A DNA stretch of 64,000 bases, from assembly GCA_020881915.1 (NCBI GenBank), contig JAJFPB010000004.1, positions 620,001 to 684,000 on the forward strand. The letters run 5' to 3'. The translations under genes were made by a program, and so were the position numbers. Of the stretch, positions 22,712 through 34,616 are shown piece after piece (the first letter of the stretch is position 1; every line of letters begins with the position of its first letter). This DNA comes from Paramyrothecium sp. XJ0827. Taxonomy: Eukaryota; Ascomycota; Sordariomycetes; Hypocreales; Stachybotryaceae. The notes beneath the pieces are model-generated. The model worked only from the letters and a program-made list of their open reading frames with translations. It was not told the DNA's origin and searched no databases.

Positions 22712-23784
22712 ATGAGCGAAGAATTCGTCCTCGCATCGTCTCCGGCTGACGGTGTGGCTGTCCTGGCGCTCAACCGCCCAACAAAGCGGAATGCCTTATC
22801 GCAGGACACCATCAACCAGCTGCTTGACCGATTGGACAAGGCCGCCAAAGATGACCAAATTCGAGTTATCATCATAACTGGAAGCACTTCGTTCTTCTGC
22901 GGTACGTTTCTCCCATGAACCAGGAGCTTGTTTATGCTAATCAAATCTACTTGCCTCCTCTGTAGCGGGTGCCGATATCAAAGAGATATCTGCTCTTGAC
23001 GCTGAGTCGGCCCGCGCGCGCCGCTATCTGGAAGATCTCTGCGATGGCATCGGCAAAGTCCGCAAGCCGATCCTCACAGCAGTTGAAGGCATGGCAGTAA
23101 GTAGTGACGTCTATTTCAAATTTGATTTAGAAATTGTGTGCTCACGTATCTGCAGTTGGGTGGGGGCTTCGAAGTTGTGTTGATGGTAGGTCCTGTTCCC
23201 CCATGGATGACGTATTACGTATCATCTAGGCATCACATACTTATGGCTCCTTTTAGTCTGATATCGTGTTTGCCTCCAACGCCACTCGATTTGGCCTGCC
23301 AGAGGTCAGCATTGGCTTGATCCCGGGTGCCGGAGGCACGCAGAGGCTTACCAATGCCGTTGGCAAGTACAAGGTCGGATCCTACCCACGGTTACGCTGG
23401 AGTATGCAGAGACTAATCATCGAACCAGGCTATGCAAGTCATTCTGCTGGGGAAGCAGCTCGATGCAGCCGAAGCAAAAGCCGCAGGCTTGGTGGCTGAG
23501 CTTTTTGAGCCCGGCAAAGTGTTGGAACACACTATTCAAATTGCCTCAGATCTCGCGAATAAGAGCCCTGTCGCCCTATCTCTGGCCAAAGAGGCTGTTT
23601 CAAGAGGTATGCCACACCTGCAGCTTGCAGCTTCCGAGCAGTCTAACCGTTTGTAGCCGACGATCTTGGCAGGGACGACGAGTTTGAGAGAAGCTTGTAC
23701 TATCACGCCTTTGGAACTGCAGACAAGCGCGAGGGTGTTGGGGCGTTCCTCGAGAAGCGTGCCCCGAACTGGAAGCTCAACTGA
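22712..23784 (+). CDS. Enoyl-CoA hydratase/isomerase family protein
   Basis: Six exons: 22712-22901, 22966-23096, 23156-23185, 23257-23373, 23429-23606 and 23657-23784. One is only 30 bp. Introns are 50-71 bp with GT-AG ends (one weak donor, GTCGGA), and the product is 257 aa, the standard crotonase length. Crotonase signatures are [11 protein letters not shown], the first oxyanion-hole segment CAGADIKEI, and the second, [20 protein letters not shown], followed by [20 protein letters not shown]. The glutamates in LPEVSIG and near GGFE match the catalytic region of enoyl-CoA hydratases. It probably hydrates 2-enoyl-CoA in mitochondrial or peroxisomal fatty-acid or branched-chain amino-acid breakdown. 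No strong targeting peptide is visible. Confidence 0.93.
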
Positions 23785-26700
23785 TGGGTCTTTGAATACT
23801 TGCATGCAGGAGATTTCTAAGGTACTGAGATTGATCGACTAAGACGAGTACACGAAGAGCAGAATAGGAATTTCGTAACAATAAGAGTATCCACTACGTT
23901 TCTTCTCGACCATTGGCAGTTGTTCGTTGGACGCATGTTTGATGAGCCTTGCATATGCACCTTCAACGGGTGTGTTTCCATCTTTGGGCCTAAATTCGTC
24001 CATGCATGTCGCCCTCGGTGTGGCTCAGGATCGTCGCCCTCGAGGGTCCTGTCAAGCCAGATCAAAAAGCCACCAGCAAGCCTCCCGATGCACGACTGGT
24101 TGTAGTCCGCTGTGGCACTGCAGACGCAGACGAGAAGGTGTGCGTACTGCCTTTAGGGGTCTTTACTTGACTCACCCCTCTGCGGCACCGCCGCCGCCTC
24201 CGGGCAGCGTGGGATGAGCGTGGGATGGCACACATGGAACTGGAAGGAGATTTTGGGCGACACGAATGACAGATGTCAGAGGAATGATGCTACCGTTGCA
24301 GCCTGATCTCATCACCGGCAAGGAGGTTTTGCCAATACAAGAGGATTCGGCATATGCATGGAAGCATGCATCATTGGTCTCGGCATCTGACAGGAACAGA
24401 AGGACGGCAAAGCTGATGACGTTAGATGATCGCCCAACACGACCACATTTCTGTAAAGGTGACAGCCCTCACGCATGCAGGAACGCAGCCGGCCGATCAG
24501 GTAGGAGCGTATCCCTAGTGATCTACCGGTCAAAATATTAGTTCCCGTCATTTACCAGATTCCCGGGCGCAAGCCGAAGCCTGGAAGGATTTTGGAGGGA
24601 GCGTTTCGCCTTGTAGGGGATCAAGGAACGCCGCCCTGACGTGGCTTCCCGCGGATGAAGCCGGGACGCCGACGCCTTCAGTGCTCTGAGCGACCGGCTG
24701 TCCGTGCTCAACGCCTTGGGGGCGCAACGGCACGAACGAAACAGAAAGACTGCGTGAAGAGCTTGAGGATTCTTAGTCGTCGGGTCCCTGAACGGCAATG
24801 TCACCGAGCGACAAAGCGGCTATTTGTCAAAACTCTGCGAGATAAGTCTCCCCAGCAGACGAGTGGCGAAAACAAAAATTCCCCGTGGGGGGGGGAAGCA
24901 AATTGAAAAAGGTAAAAGAAAATAGAATTGGCGATACCCTCATGCCAGAAGTGCATGCGGCCCCATTTCCACCACAACGCTTTCCGCTTCACCCCACGTA
25001 ATAAGTTCCAAGTTCACGTTCTGTACTAAGGTTCTGACGGTTTCCTTGTCCCCTTTGGCTGCAAGCACGCGAGGATGAGGCAGATTCCGCGACTGGCTGC
25101 ATGAGCTGCGTTCTAGAATACTGGAAGCAGCCGCGCTTTTGTTGCTGTAACGCCGACGCAAATCAGATCATTGCCCTGACGCACGCCCCTCTTATTATGT
25201 ATGACTGACTGTACCCGTCGGACGGTGGCGAAAGGGGGGGAGCCACTCTTCAGCCATTTTTCTCTGCTCAGGTAATCAACATGAGGCTTGCGAGGCGCTT
25301 CCGCGCGAATCACCGGATTTTTGTTTTTGCTCTCTCTCTGTCTCTATCTCTCTCTCTCTCTCTCGTTCCTCTTGTTTAGGCATAAACATGTCCTCCTGTT
25401 GCACGTGAGGGTGGCGATTCGTCGCCTGATGCGTTGAGGCCACAGCTTGCAAATGTAACCTTCCTCTTAAGGCCGGCGCAGGACCCAAACGCTGTCAGGC
25501 TTTTCGGTGCTGTCAAAAAGGTCATCGCCGATGGAAAAGAATCTGCGGTCGTTCTTTTTCCCTTCTGTGGTCCTTGTGTGCAGGCCAGGCGCCGTGGTCT
25601 GTCTTACGTCCGCGCGCATGAGGGGATTCACATGTTCCTTTCCTTGATAAGGTGGTAAGCACCTCGCATCGCCTCGCCTCGCATAGTTGCATTGCCTTTG
25701 GTAGACGGGCCAGAGGTTAAGCGCACGGGTGACTTTCCGAATTTAGAATGCCGTAACAATGTTGTGCTTTGCGTGTCGAGCACGAAATGAGGTCCGTTCG
25801 CCTCTCACTTGCCAGATGGGAGCGCGACTGCGCACGTCGTCGCGCACGATGTCGTCGTCGACGTTGCTTTAATGCAGGGTTCCGCGCCAAGCTGCTAACG
25901 ATGTATGGGAGGAGCTTACCGGGACTTACATGCGTTGTCCATCAGGGGGAGGCCAAAAGTGCTAGGCTCGTCTTGTCGAAGCCTGGTGGAGACGACGCTC
26001 CATTGGCAGGACGTGGGCATGATTTGTCTACCTGCATATGGTGCGGACGGCGCATTCATGTGAACGGTCCGATTGTTCTCGTCTTGCTAGATCGACGGGG
26101 CATTCGTCCCTCGCGTAGGCCTGTCAGAAGGCGTGGGGTCACACATCTCTGCCCGGTTCTCTTCTCCATACTCAATCATACCCAAGCTCAAGGTCGCAAC
26201 TCGTTCTTTTCTCTCTGCCCCCACGATGCTTCTGTTGCAACAGATACCATGCTTGTGATCATCGTCAATGTGTAACTCGTCAATTACAACAAGTCGTCAT
26301 GATGCTGAATATTTCCTACCAACCTTGCCGAGCTGCCCCTTCTAAACATGCCGCCGCCTGCTACCATATCATCCGGTGGCGAATGATCCATGAAACACGG
26401 TGCGCTAAGGAGCTGCCCGCCGATCCAATCGGGTTTTGTACATGTGCCCTTCATTTTAATTTCATTTCAGAATTTTGACTCGATGCAACCCTGGTCATAA
26501 GTGCCGGCTACAGCACACCCTCTTCTCAACCCTAAGGGCAACCAAAAGTCAGGCCTCTTCCAGAATCCTCTCAGCAGATGCGATGTGTCCCCACGTGGGC
26601 TAACCACAACTCCTCCAGTCGCTCAGGGGTACAAAGGTAGCATTAGGATAGAATCTCTCAGGGTAAATAGACTTGGGCCAATCATGCACTGAGAACAGAC

Positions 26701-27052
26701 TTTTCTCATGTGGCCCTCATATCACCAGGCTTCGAAATATCGCGTCCCAGTGCCCTGGTTTGTCAGTTGATATGGGTCATGAAGCGCTCCGGGACCTCAA
26801 ACTCCATGGGTGTAATCTCTGCTATCTGTCCAGGCGCCCAGCATGCTCCGGGTTGTGAACATGCCAAGATGACTTCTTGTGATCAAACTGGAGCCAGGGA
26901 TAGCGGGTTGATGGGTATTTATGAACGTGTCTCTTGCTAATCTCCCAGCCGGATGTGGATTTCGAATTCCAGAGACCAAAGCCTTTTGCATCGTGTTCTT
27001 TTTCTGTGGTTGCCATTCAACTGTATATATTTTTGTTCGTTGTTTAGTCAAC
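23785..27052. other. Gene-poor region (3.3 kb)
   Basis: No supported gene. There is a (CT)n tract at ~25331-25370 and a CTCGC-type repeat near 25670. The longest open frame (168 codons from 25769) is arginine-rich with no domain and is not called. Confidence 0.4.
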
Positions 27053-27980
27053 ATGATCCCAAAACAAGTGCTCGCAGTCGTCGCCGCTCTCTCGAGTGTC
27101 TCGCAGGCATGGGAAGCCCCTCAGTACTCTGGCTTCTACCGAGTTTGGCAGGACACTTTCGCGGGCTCCGGCGGATCCCTGCCTGATCAGGGCAACTGGA
27201 ATATTGTCACTGGCGACTTGGGCGTGAACAACGAGCTCCAGATCTACACCTCCAGCACCCGCAACGTCCAGCGCAGTGGCGGAGAGACGGTGCAGCTCGT
27301 GCCCTTCCGAGATGGGTCCGCCCTTCGTGGGTGGACGTCCGGCCGCCTCGAGAGCAGGTACACCTGGACGCCCCAGCCCGGCAGGCTCACTAGGGCCGAG
27401 GCGCTGATCCGCTTCGGCACCAACTCGATCAACAACAAGCAGGGCATCTGGCCCGCCTTCTGGGCGCTCGGTGATATCCTGCGCCGTGGCGGGAGCTGGC
27501 CGTCGTGTGGAGAGTTGGATATCCTGGAGACGGTCAACGGGCAACTTACCGGATACGGAACCATCCACTGCGACGTGTACCCCGGCGGCATCTGCAACGA
27601 GGGTAACGGCATCGGAGGATCCATCGGCATCCCGGACCAGGGGTGGCACACTTGGCGGATCGAGATTGATCGCCGACCGGGCAACTGGTTGGACGAGAGC
27701 ATTTCGTGGTATCGGGACGGCCAGCTCTTCCACCGCGTGGCAGGGTCCAGAATCGGCAACTGGAATGTCTGGAACGCGCTGGCTCACTCCCCCATGTATT
27801 TCATCCTGAACGTGGCCGTGGGAGGCAACTGGGTAGGTCCACGTCTCTTTATCTCTTCCTTGCCACAATTACGAAACATATCTGACTCATTTGTTGCAGC
27901 CCGGCTACCCCAACGGGGCGACGCAGGACGGATACGGCAGCATGATGGAGGTGGCCTATGTTGCGCACTATTCCACATAA
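27053..27980 (+). CDS. Secreted GH16 glycoside hydrolase (beta-1,3-glucanase-like)
   Basis: Exons 27053-27832 and 27900-27980, separated by a 67-bp GT-AG intron, give 286 aa. A signal peptide (MIPKQVLAVVAALSSVSQAW) leads into a beta-jelly-roll catalytic domain. The GH16 signature is GELDILETVNG, with E154 as nucleophile, D156 as helper and E159 as acid/base. Other family features are NNELQIYT, GRLESRYTW, IWPAFWALG, WHTWRIEIDR and FILNVAVGGNWPGYP. The usual carbohydrate-binding extension is absent. It probably cleaves beta-1,3- or mixed-linked glucan in fungal or plant wall material. The chosen ATG begins the signal peptide; upstream in-frame sequence lacks one. Confidence 0.93.
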
Positions 27981-28401
27981 GATGAGCCATAAGCCTCGCT
28001 CATGTGCTTTGCACGGACAACAACTTCTTCTTCTTCTCATGCTTCTTCTTCGTACATACTTGTCTGCATCAGCTCGTACATATGCCAGAGCAGCCATTTC
28101 TTCCTGGACATATATTTTACCGCTCGTATCACTTTTCTTTGCTTGATTTAGTTATCAATTTGTATTTGATTTTTGTGCCTCAAGCTGTGTTTTAGCCTCC
28201 CGTTCTCACACGGAATCATTGGTCTCGCAATGAATCACCAAAGTTTCTAGGATGAAGGCTACAGGTGCGAACCCAAATCTTTATCAAATGAACGCGCTAT
28301 GTGGTCGATGTCTCACCCAAGATGCCACGTCTATCCGACAATCTCTATTTTAGTAATCCAGATACCAAGGGGGCACCTAACCACAATTGGGCTGTCTCAG
28401 T
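27981..28401. other. Convergent intergenic region
   Basis: Contains a CTTCTT-rich pyrimidine tract at ~28023-28050 and otherwise nothing recognisable. Confidence 0.45.
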
Positions 28402-29599
28402 TCATTTTTGGAGCTGCTCCAGATATGCGACACGCTCGAAAATTGGTGCAAGTGTCGCATCAGTATCTTTCTTAGCCTTCATCTGCGATGCGAACATGAG
28501 GCGCAGTCGCTCAATGAAGTGCGGTTCCAATGTAGCCTTCTTGGCACGTTTGTAATCGTAGATGACGACGTCTTCCCAGCACCTGGCCACCTCTCTTTTG
28601 TGCTGCTCAGAATACATGGCCACTCTGAATTGCAAGCTGGTCGAGTCAAGGTCCGGCTCTTTGGTGAGTTGGTGGACAACCGTTACTCGATCGGGGAACG
28701 TAACTGGCTGCAACGCAGCGTTACGTTAGCAAACAACCATCCGGAAACTCAGACCACCGATTTTGGTTTGCTCGGTTCAGGTGCCAGGCCGTGCAATGTG
28801 ACTCACAAACTTGTACTCAGTTTTGATGCTTTTCATGATCAGGCCCACGCCGCGAGGAGTCATCAGCTCGAGCCATTCAGCTACGTCTTCTTTTTCACCT
28901 GAAAGCGCAAGGTTTCGAAACGTGTTGACACGAGATGATTCTGCCCAACGATTGTAAACGACGTTGTTGACATGGCCTGAAGATGCAGAATGGGAGGTTA
29001 GTAAATGGATCTGGACTGTAGGTGTTGCGTTCACTTGCCCTATATTCGGTTACTATTCTGCATAATTTGTAGTTAGATATTATTCTCATATTCTTAACTC
29101 ACCATGCTATCCTAAAAATGAATCAGCATATGCCGGTGTAATTGTGTAAAGAGCCAAGCTGCTCAACAACTTTAAGCTGATGTTGCAGGCAACTCACCAT
29201 TTCCCCCCATGCCACCGGGTAGTTATCCAACCCTCTCCACCGTTTCTCAATCAGGAAACCATCTCGACCAGCCAGTAACTGTTGCCAATTGGTCTGGAGG
29301 GTGTTGAGCATTTGGTCTAGCTCTTCGCGATGTTCGCCGGCAAGCTTGTCAGTCCTGAGGTTTTCCACGCGGCCACGGAGATCAGAGAGCCATCTTGAAC
29401 TCAATTCGGCATTGAAAGGAACTGTATCAGACGAGTTCACAACAGGAGGTGACGGCGTGGCTGAATTGGACGAAGTGCTAGCTAGCCGAGTGAACCGAGG
29501 GTTGGTTGCTGCCTGACGAACAGCGATTTTGAGTGGCAATTGAGGATAGACCTGCCTGGAGCTGAATGCTGGGGCAAGTCTGCAACAAGACTTATGCAT
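28402..29599 (-). CDS. Hotdog-fold (4HBT-type) thioesterase-like protein with a likely micro-exon
   Basis: Exons: 29198-29599, 29103-29111 (9 nt), an apparent 1-nt exon at 29039, 28807-28976 and 28402-28707, giving 295 aa. Residues 1-~45 are basic and hydroxylated and look like a mitochondrial presequence (KIAVRQAATNPRFTRLAS). The hotdog domain starts with WGEMDSMGHVNNVVYNRWAE, the D-x-x-GHVNN motif of 4-hydroxybenzoyl-CoA thioesterase relatives, and ends with VARCWEDVVIYDYKRAKK. It probably hydrolyses an acyl-CoA in mitochondria; the substrate is unknown. The GHVNN glycine needs one extra G between the 9-nt exon and the exon at 28976. That G is available at 29039, flanked by introns of 63 bp (GT-AG) and 62 bp (GC-AG, TACTAAC branch site). 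An alternative 4-nt exon would also keep frame but would break the motif. Confidence 0.82.
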
Positions 29600-31042
29600 G
29601 TTGAAGAGGATAAGGATATGGGTGCGACATAGAAGTGTTCACCAATGAACGAATGACGATGTTTGTCCCGCTTGTAACCAACATACATCTTCAACCGAGG
29701 TAGTGGAACTCAATGCCTGCATGTCTTATCAGCGATAAGCGATTATGTCATTGAGGCGATAAGATAAGACACGCTGGGAACGCTCCGCCGAGAACCGACC
29801 GTCCGACCGGCGCAAAGTCTCCTGCAAGGGCGGGTTTTGGCAATGCATCGCGGCTCACCAGCTCCGTGGCTCGCCTCCTACAGTACCTTATGCAGCCAAG
29901 TCACACGCCTCACGATGTAGAAAAAAAACCCGGTCAACGGTCTTGGTACTCTTGTCATGCAGCCACTAGCCTCCATCCTCGGGGCAAATCAAGCACACGG
30001 CACAGTCGTCACGCCGCCCCCAATGCAAGTATAAGGTGTCCGGTGACTCGGCGCTCCCTCTGCAGTGTAACACTTCCGCCCTCGCGGCGGGCGCACGTCT
30101 GCTTGCTTCTGCTTCCGTGACGTCGAGACGAGATCCAACAAAAGGAGGGGGTGTAACCAAGCGGTCGGAACTTGCCTGTGCTTTGCTTCTGGTTCATGCA
30201 CACAGCACAGAGCGTCCACGGAGAAGGGGGAGGGATGGATGGATCGTGTGTGTACGTCCGGGTGACTGACGTGCTGCGGGCTGAGACAGGACTGGGAAAT
30301 CCGGAGCTCCGACACCGTTCCAAGATGGAATTGAGACGGCCATTTATCCGGAGAGTTTGTGAGACCGCCCTATGCTGCACAGCCCTACATATCACCGCGC
30401 TGCATATGGAAGCTCAGCTGGGCCGCCTTGTTCGCATGCTTGCAGCCATGTGTTTTGCTATATCATCGGACATCCAAGGGTGGTGCCACATAATGGGCAC
30501 AAACCAACTGTTTCTGCGGTGAGCGTCGACCGACAGATATGCCCCACAATTTGCATCGCTCGCTTCCGACGGCCGAAACCGTCCATGGCTTTGTCGAGTG
30601 TGGCTTCATTGCGCCTCAGTTGCGGGAAGTACCGGGCCAAGTCCAGTCTCCACATTGTTAGTGCTGCCCGGATTCATCCCTGTCGTCGATTCGACCCCTT
30701 TGCTCCGCGTTTGGCCGCACATCATTCTAGGCCCAGGAAAGCACCGTCTCCACAGCTGGCCAAGGGATTCGATTCCAAGGCTTCAGTCATGCCACTTTCG
30801 AGCCACCACCACGCGACATGGCAGCGCTTGAGCATCATGATGGTTCATCGCAGCTGGAAGGTCGCGAGGCTTGCGATGATATAAATGTTCAATGTGATGT
30901 AGCATTCTGTAGAAAAGGAACCATTAGGCTAATCAGCAATCGCAACATCTATACTTTCTCGATCAATTGAACCATACACCCACATCACCACCCAACTTGC
31001 CACCTACCCTAGAGCAAGTCACCACCTTTTGCAAGATTCAAA
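29600..31042. other. Intergenic region (1.4 kb)
   Basis: No supported gene; open frames overlap on both strands without features. Holds the promoters of the thioesterase (-) and the 81-aa protein (+). Confidence 0.4.
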
Positions 31043-31427
31043 ATGGTCGCTTCACCTGTCAGAATTCCTACCGCTTCCCCTAGGTAAACCTAAGCCTAGT
31101 CTCAACTACCTGGGATCATATGCAGCTAACATCAGTTAGGGTGATGCCCGCAATTGTCACCGTTGGAGCTGGTAAGCCTTTCCCTTCCCGATCGAGCATT
31201 ACCCGATTCGTCACTTTGCAACGTACAGAGTAGACACTAACTGAATACCACCAGTCTCCGCAATCGTCGGCTACGTACAATGGCAATTTGGCAAATCTTC
31301 CCAAAAGCTAGACAGCTTCTTCGCCTCCTACAATACCCCGCAGAGTGAGGCGTCGCGACAAAGAACCTTCGCAGGCACCAACAGCGACCCGCGCACGAGC
31401 TTCTTCAACATGCTTGGACGAAAGTAG
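31043..31427 (+). CDS. Small single-pass membrane protein of unknown function (81 aa)
   Basis: Three exons: 31043-31083, 31140-31171 (32 nt) and 31255-31427. The GT-AG introns are 56 and 83 bp, have CTAAC-like branch sites (GCAGCTAACATC, CACTAACTG), and keep frame. The protein has a short basic N-terminus, one hydrophobic helix (AIVTVGAVSAIVGYVQW) and a polar tail ending MLGRK. I do not recognise a named family. The layout resembles small inner-membrane proteins of mitochondria, but that is only an impression. Support comes from coherent splicing of three short exons into one uninterrupted frame. Confidence 0.62.
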
Positions 31428-32691
31428 TTTTCCCCCATTGTAGGGGTCATTTGGGCGTTTCCGGGGAACCAAACCATTGGCGGCGTTGTGTCGTATTAAA
31501 ACTAGCCATTTCGTGTTTCAGATAATTTCCATCTTCATCCTGTTCCGTCGTCCCAAGGTCCCAAATCAGTGATACATGTGAGGCTCAAAAAGCACGTTTT
31601 TGCCAATGCAGGTCTAGACATGGAGAAGCGGGAATGGGAATGGGCAGAGATGCGCTGCCCACAGTTTGCGCATTCCCAATTCGTTGAGGCAAGAGAAAGA
31701 AATGATGCTTTGTGGAGACGCAACCAGAAACCTTAGATCGCAGTTACACTCTGCAAATCAGTGTCCGCTGTTTTTAGCTTGTGAGATCTACGGCCTAACA
31801 CTTGACAGATGACCCGTCGCCAGTTTTCTTTTTTAACTCTTTCTTTTTTTCTTCTGCCTCTCCCCTTTGAAACGTGAAAAACATCATCGTGCCCACCACA
31901 CGTCATGGACTCTGCGCATCAACCAGGGGATCGTGCACCCGGACCCTCTCTATTCCCGGACCCTGGGGATCTGATGGGCCAAGCTCCCTGCACTAGTTAG
32001 CAGCCGATCCCGTTCCCAACTGTTGCCTGGCTAGTTTCGAGTCAAGAAGTGCCGAGCTGCCGAAACCAGCCAGGCCAAACGACCCTTGAGAGTTCCCTCT
32101 CCTGCATCAGAGATACATCACAAGACCGCAAGAAATGTTGCGCCACGCAGGTCCCCAGACCGTAAACCCCGGCCCTGCACCCAAGGAAAAAAACAAAAAA
32201 CAAAACCTTGTCGGTGAAGCCGACTCGCCCATGTCTCAGACAACCCTGCTACCGCATCCAGTTGTCTCTGCTGGCACCAAAGGCCGAGACCGTCCTGCCG
32301 TGGGGGTCTGTGGTGGCATTCGCATGTCTTGCTTTCATTTGCAGCCACCGCAGATAGGCCCTGGCCACTAAGGTCTCGCCCTCCAACTGTGGGAATGCCT
32401 GGTGCTTCCGGGGAAACCGACCGCAAACAGAACTTCTGGCCAGCGCTGACCATTGTGATGTCAGTGTGGAGGCCGCTTCGAGGCTCCTTAACATTTGGTG
32501 CAATGGGGAAATCCCCATGTGGGTGCATGTGTAAGCCTTTTGCACTGCGAGGGTTTAAAGTGGATGTGTCCTTATAAATAAAGCTTGCTTCTCCCGGTTC
32601 AAGTTTGGGTAGTGGAAATCTTCAGCATCGTGAAGTCGTGCAAAACACCCCGTTCCTACAACAAATAGAGACTGCCAGAGTCGCGTTGAAG
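31428..32691. other. Intergenic region (1.3 kb)
   Basis: No supported gene. Holds the promoter of the first MFS transporter. Confidence 0.4.
32572..32580 (+). promoter_or_regulatory. TATA box of the first MFS transporter gene
   Basis: TTATAAATA about 120 bp upstream of the ATG at 32692. Confidence 0.45.
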
Positions 32692-34616
32692 ATGCCGACC
32701 ACACACTTCTCCGAAGACCCCCCCGTGGTCATGAATAGAGACGAGCTCGCTCCCACCAATGAGAAGCTGAGCCAGCCAACCGGCCGGGCGCCTGGCGGGT
32801 CCGGGTCCGACTCGGTAGAGACCATCGCCCGCCACGACGAGCAAGCCATGATCGACCCTAACTCGCCAACCATCGGCACCAGCACCAACCTGGAGAAGCT
32901 GGGCACTCATGACCGCTATGAGATTACCGAGGAGGACTGCTACGACGAGCTCGGCTTCGGCTTTTCCACCTGGAAGAAGTGGTACATCCTCACTGTCATT
33001 TTCTGGGTTCAGGTGTCCATGAACTTCAACACCTCCCTCTACTCCAATGCTATCCCCGGCATTTCGGAAGAATTTGGCGTCAGCAGCCAGGCCGCGCGAT
33101 GCGGTGCCATGATTTTCTTGGTCCTGTATGCCTTTGGCTGTGAGCTTTGGGCCCCTTGGTCCGAAGAGTTTGGTCGCTGGCCGATCATGCAGCTCTCTCT
33201 GTTCTTCGTCAACATCTTCCAGCTGCCTGTCGCACTTGCACCCAACTTTGCCAGTATCATGGTTGGCCGTGCTCTTGGAGGTCTTTCGTCTGCTGGTGGC
33301 TCTGTTACCCTCGGCATGATTGCCGACATGTGGGAGTCAGATAACCAACAATATGCCGTCGCCTACGTCGTCTTTTCTTCTGTTGGAGGCTCTGTCTTGG
33401 GCCCCATTGTTGGTGGCTTCACAGAAACCTACCTGAACTGGAGGTGAGTTATCCAAGTCACATAGCTTACGCGTGACGTATTTCTAATATCTTCCTTAGG
33501 TGGTCCATCTGGGTCCAGCTCATTCTTGGAGGCTTCGTCCAGCTCATCCACTTCTTTACCGTCCCTGAAACACGCACTACAATCATGATGAACCGCATTG
33601 CCAAGAGGCGCAGAAAGGAGACCGGCGCTAATGTCTGGGGTCCTGATGAGCTTGTGCCGTTCCGGGACCGCTTCTCCGCTAAGGAAATCCTTATCACTTG
33701 GATGCGCCCATTCAAGATGTTCTTGACGGAGCCGATTGTCCTGGTGCTCTCGCTTTTGTCTGGTTTCTCTGACGCCCTCATCTTCATGTTTATCCAGTCT
33801 TTCGGCCTGGTTTACAGCCAATGGGGCTTCTCCACCATTGACATCGGCCTGACTTTCATTGCCATCGGTATCGGTTACGCTATTGCTTGGGCTATTTTCA
33901 TCCCTGCAATTAAGCGCAACATTCAGGAAAGAAAGGCTAAGCCGAACGATGAGCGGGCTCAGTACGAATCCCGCCTGTGGTTCTTGCTCTATACCGCACC
34001 CTGCCTCCCTATCGGCCTTATCGGCTTTGCTTGGACGATCCAAGGCCCACCCATCCATTGGATCGGCTCTTTGATCTTTGTTGCAATCGTAGGAATTGCG
34101 AACTATGCTATCTATATGGCCACAATCGATTATATCATTACGGCATACGGCGCGTATAGTGCCTCGGCGTCTGGAAGCAACGGGTTTGCTCGAGACTTTT
34201 TGGCCGGCGTTCTAACTATGGCTGCCGTGCCGTTTTTCGATAACCTTAGTAGCGATAGGACTAAGAGCTTGAGATATGCAAATATCATACTCTTTTGTCT
34301 TGCATTCGTTCTGGTCGCCGCAGTCTTTGTCATTTATTGGAAAGGCCCAGAACTCCGAAAGAAATCACCGTTCGCCCAGCATCTTGCGGAGGTTCGACAA
34401 GAAGCTGGTCCAACTAACCACCATAGCCAAGGTAGGGAACATTTGGCAAACTCCTCACCCAACATTGCTAACTCCCTATCAGAAGTCAACCTCACGGAGC
34501 GTAGATATAGCCAGCAGGGCCGTTTCTTCGGTGAAAGTAGAGTCACCCCTAGAGGAACACCCAGGGCCACGCCGGCAGCAAGCCGTGCTCCGAGCATTGC
34601 TAATTTTGAGGCCTGA
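32692..34616 (+). CDS. MFS drug:H+ antiporter (DHA1-type)
   Basis: Exons 32692-33443 and 33500-34616, with a 56-bp GT-AG intron, give 622 aa. A ~100-residue polar N-terminus is followed by 12 predicted membrane helices. The first half contains WKKWYILTVIFWVQVSMNF, the loop SEEFGRWPIM (family SDRYGRRPV), VGRALGGLSSAGGSVTLG and GPIVGGFTETYLNWRW, typical of fungal multidrug MFS exporters. The central cytosolic loop carries ETRTTIMMNRIAKRRRKETG. The long C-terminal tail is serine- and arginine-rich with RxTPRGTPRATP repeats, likely phosphorylated. It exports an unknown small molecule or polyamine at the plasma membrane. The first ATG of the frame is at 32692; the open frame upstream lacks one. 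Confidence 0.92.

Noticed and set aside
25769..26275. 168-codon open frame on the plus strand
   Set aside because: Arginine-rich, no domain, no splice support and no neighbouring exon; most likely chance in GC-rich DNA.
27044..27868. 274-codon minus-strand open frame over the GH16 gene
   Set aside because: Antisense shadow; the plus strand has a signal peptide and the intact ELDILE active site.
28402..29034. Separate short thioesterase starting near 29034
   Set aside because: That start is not an ATG and lies in an intron; the upstream exons contribute the conserved WGEMDSM segment.
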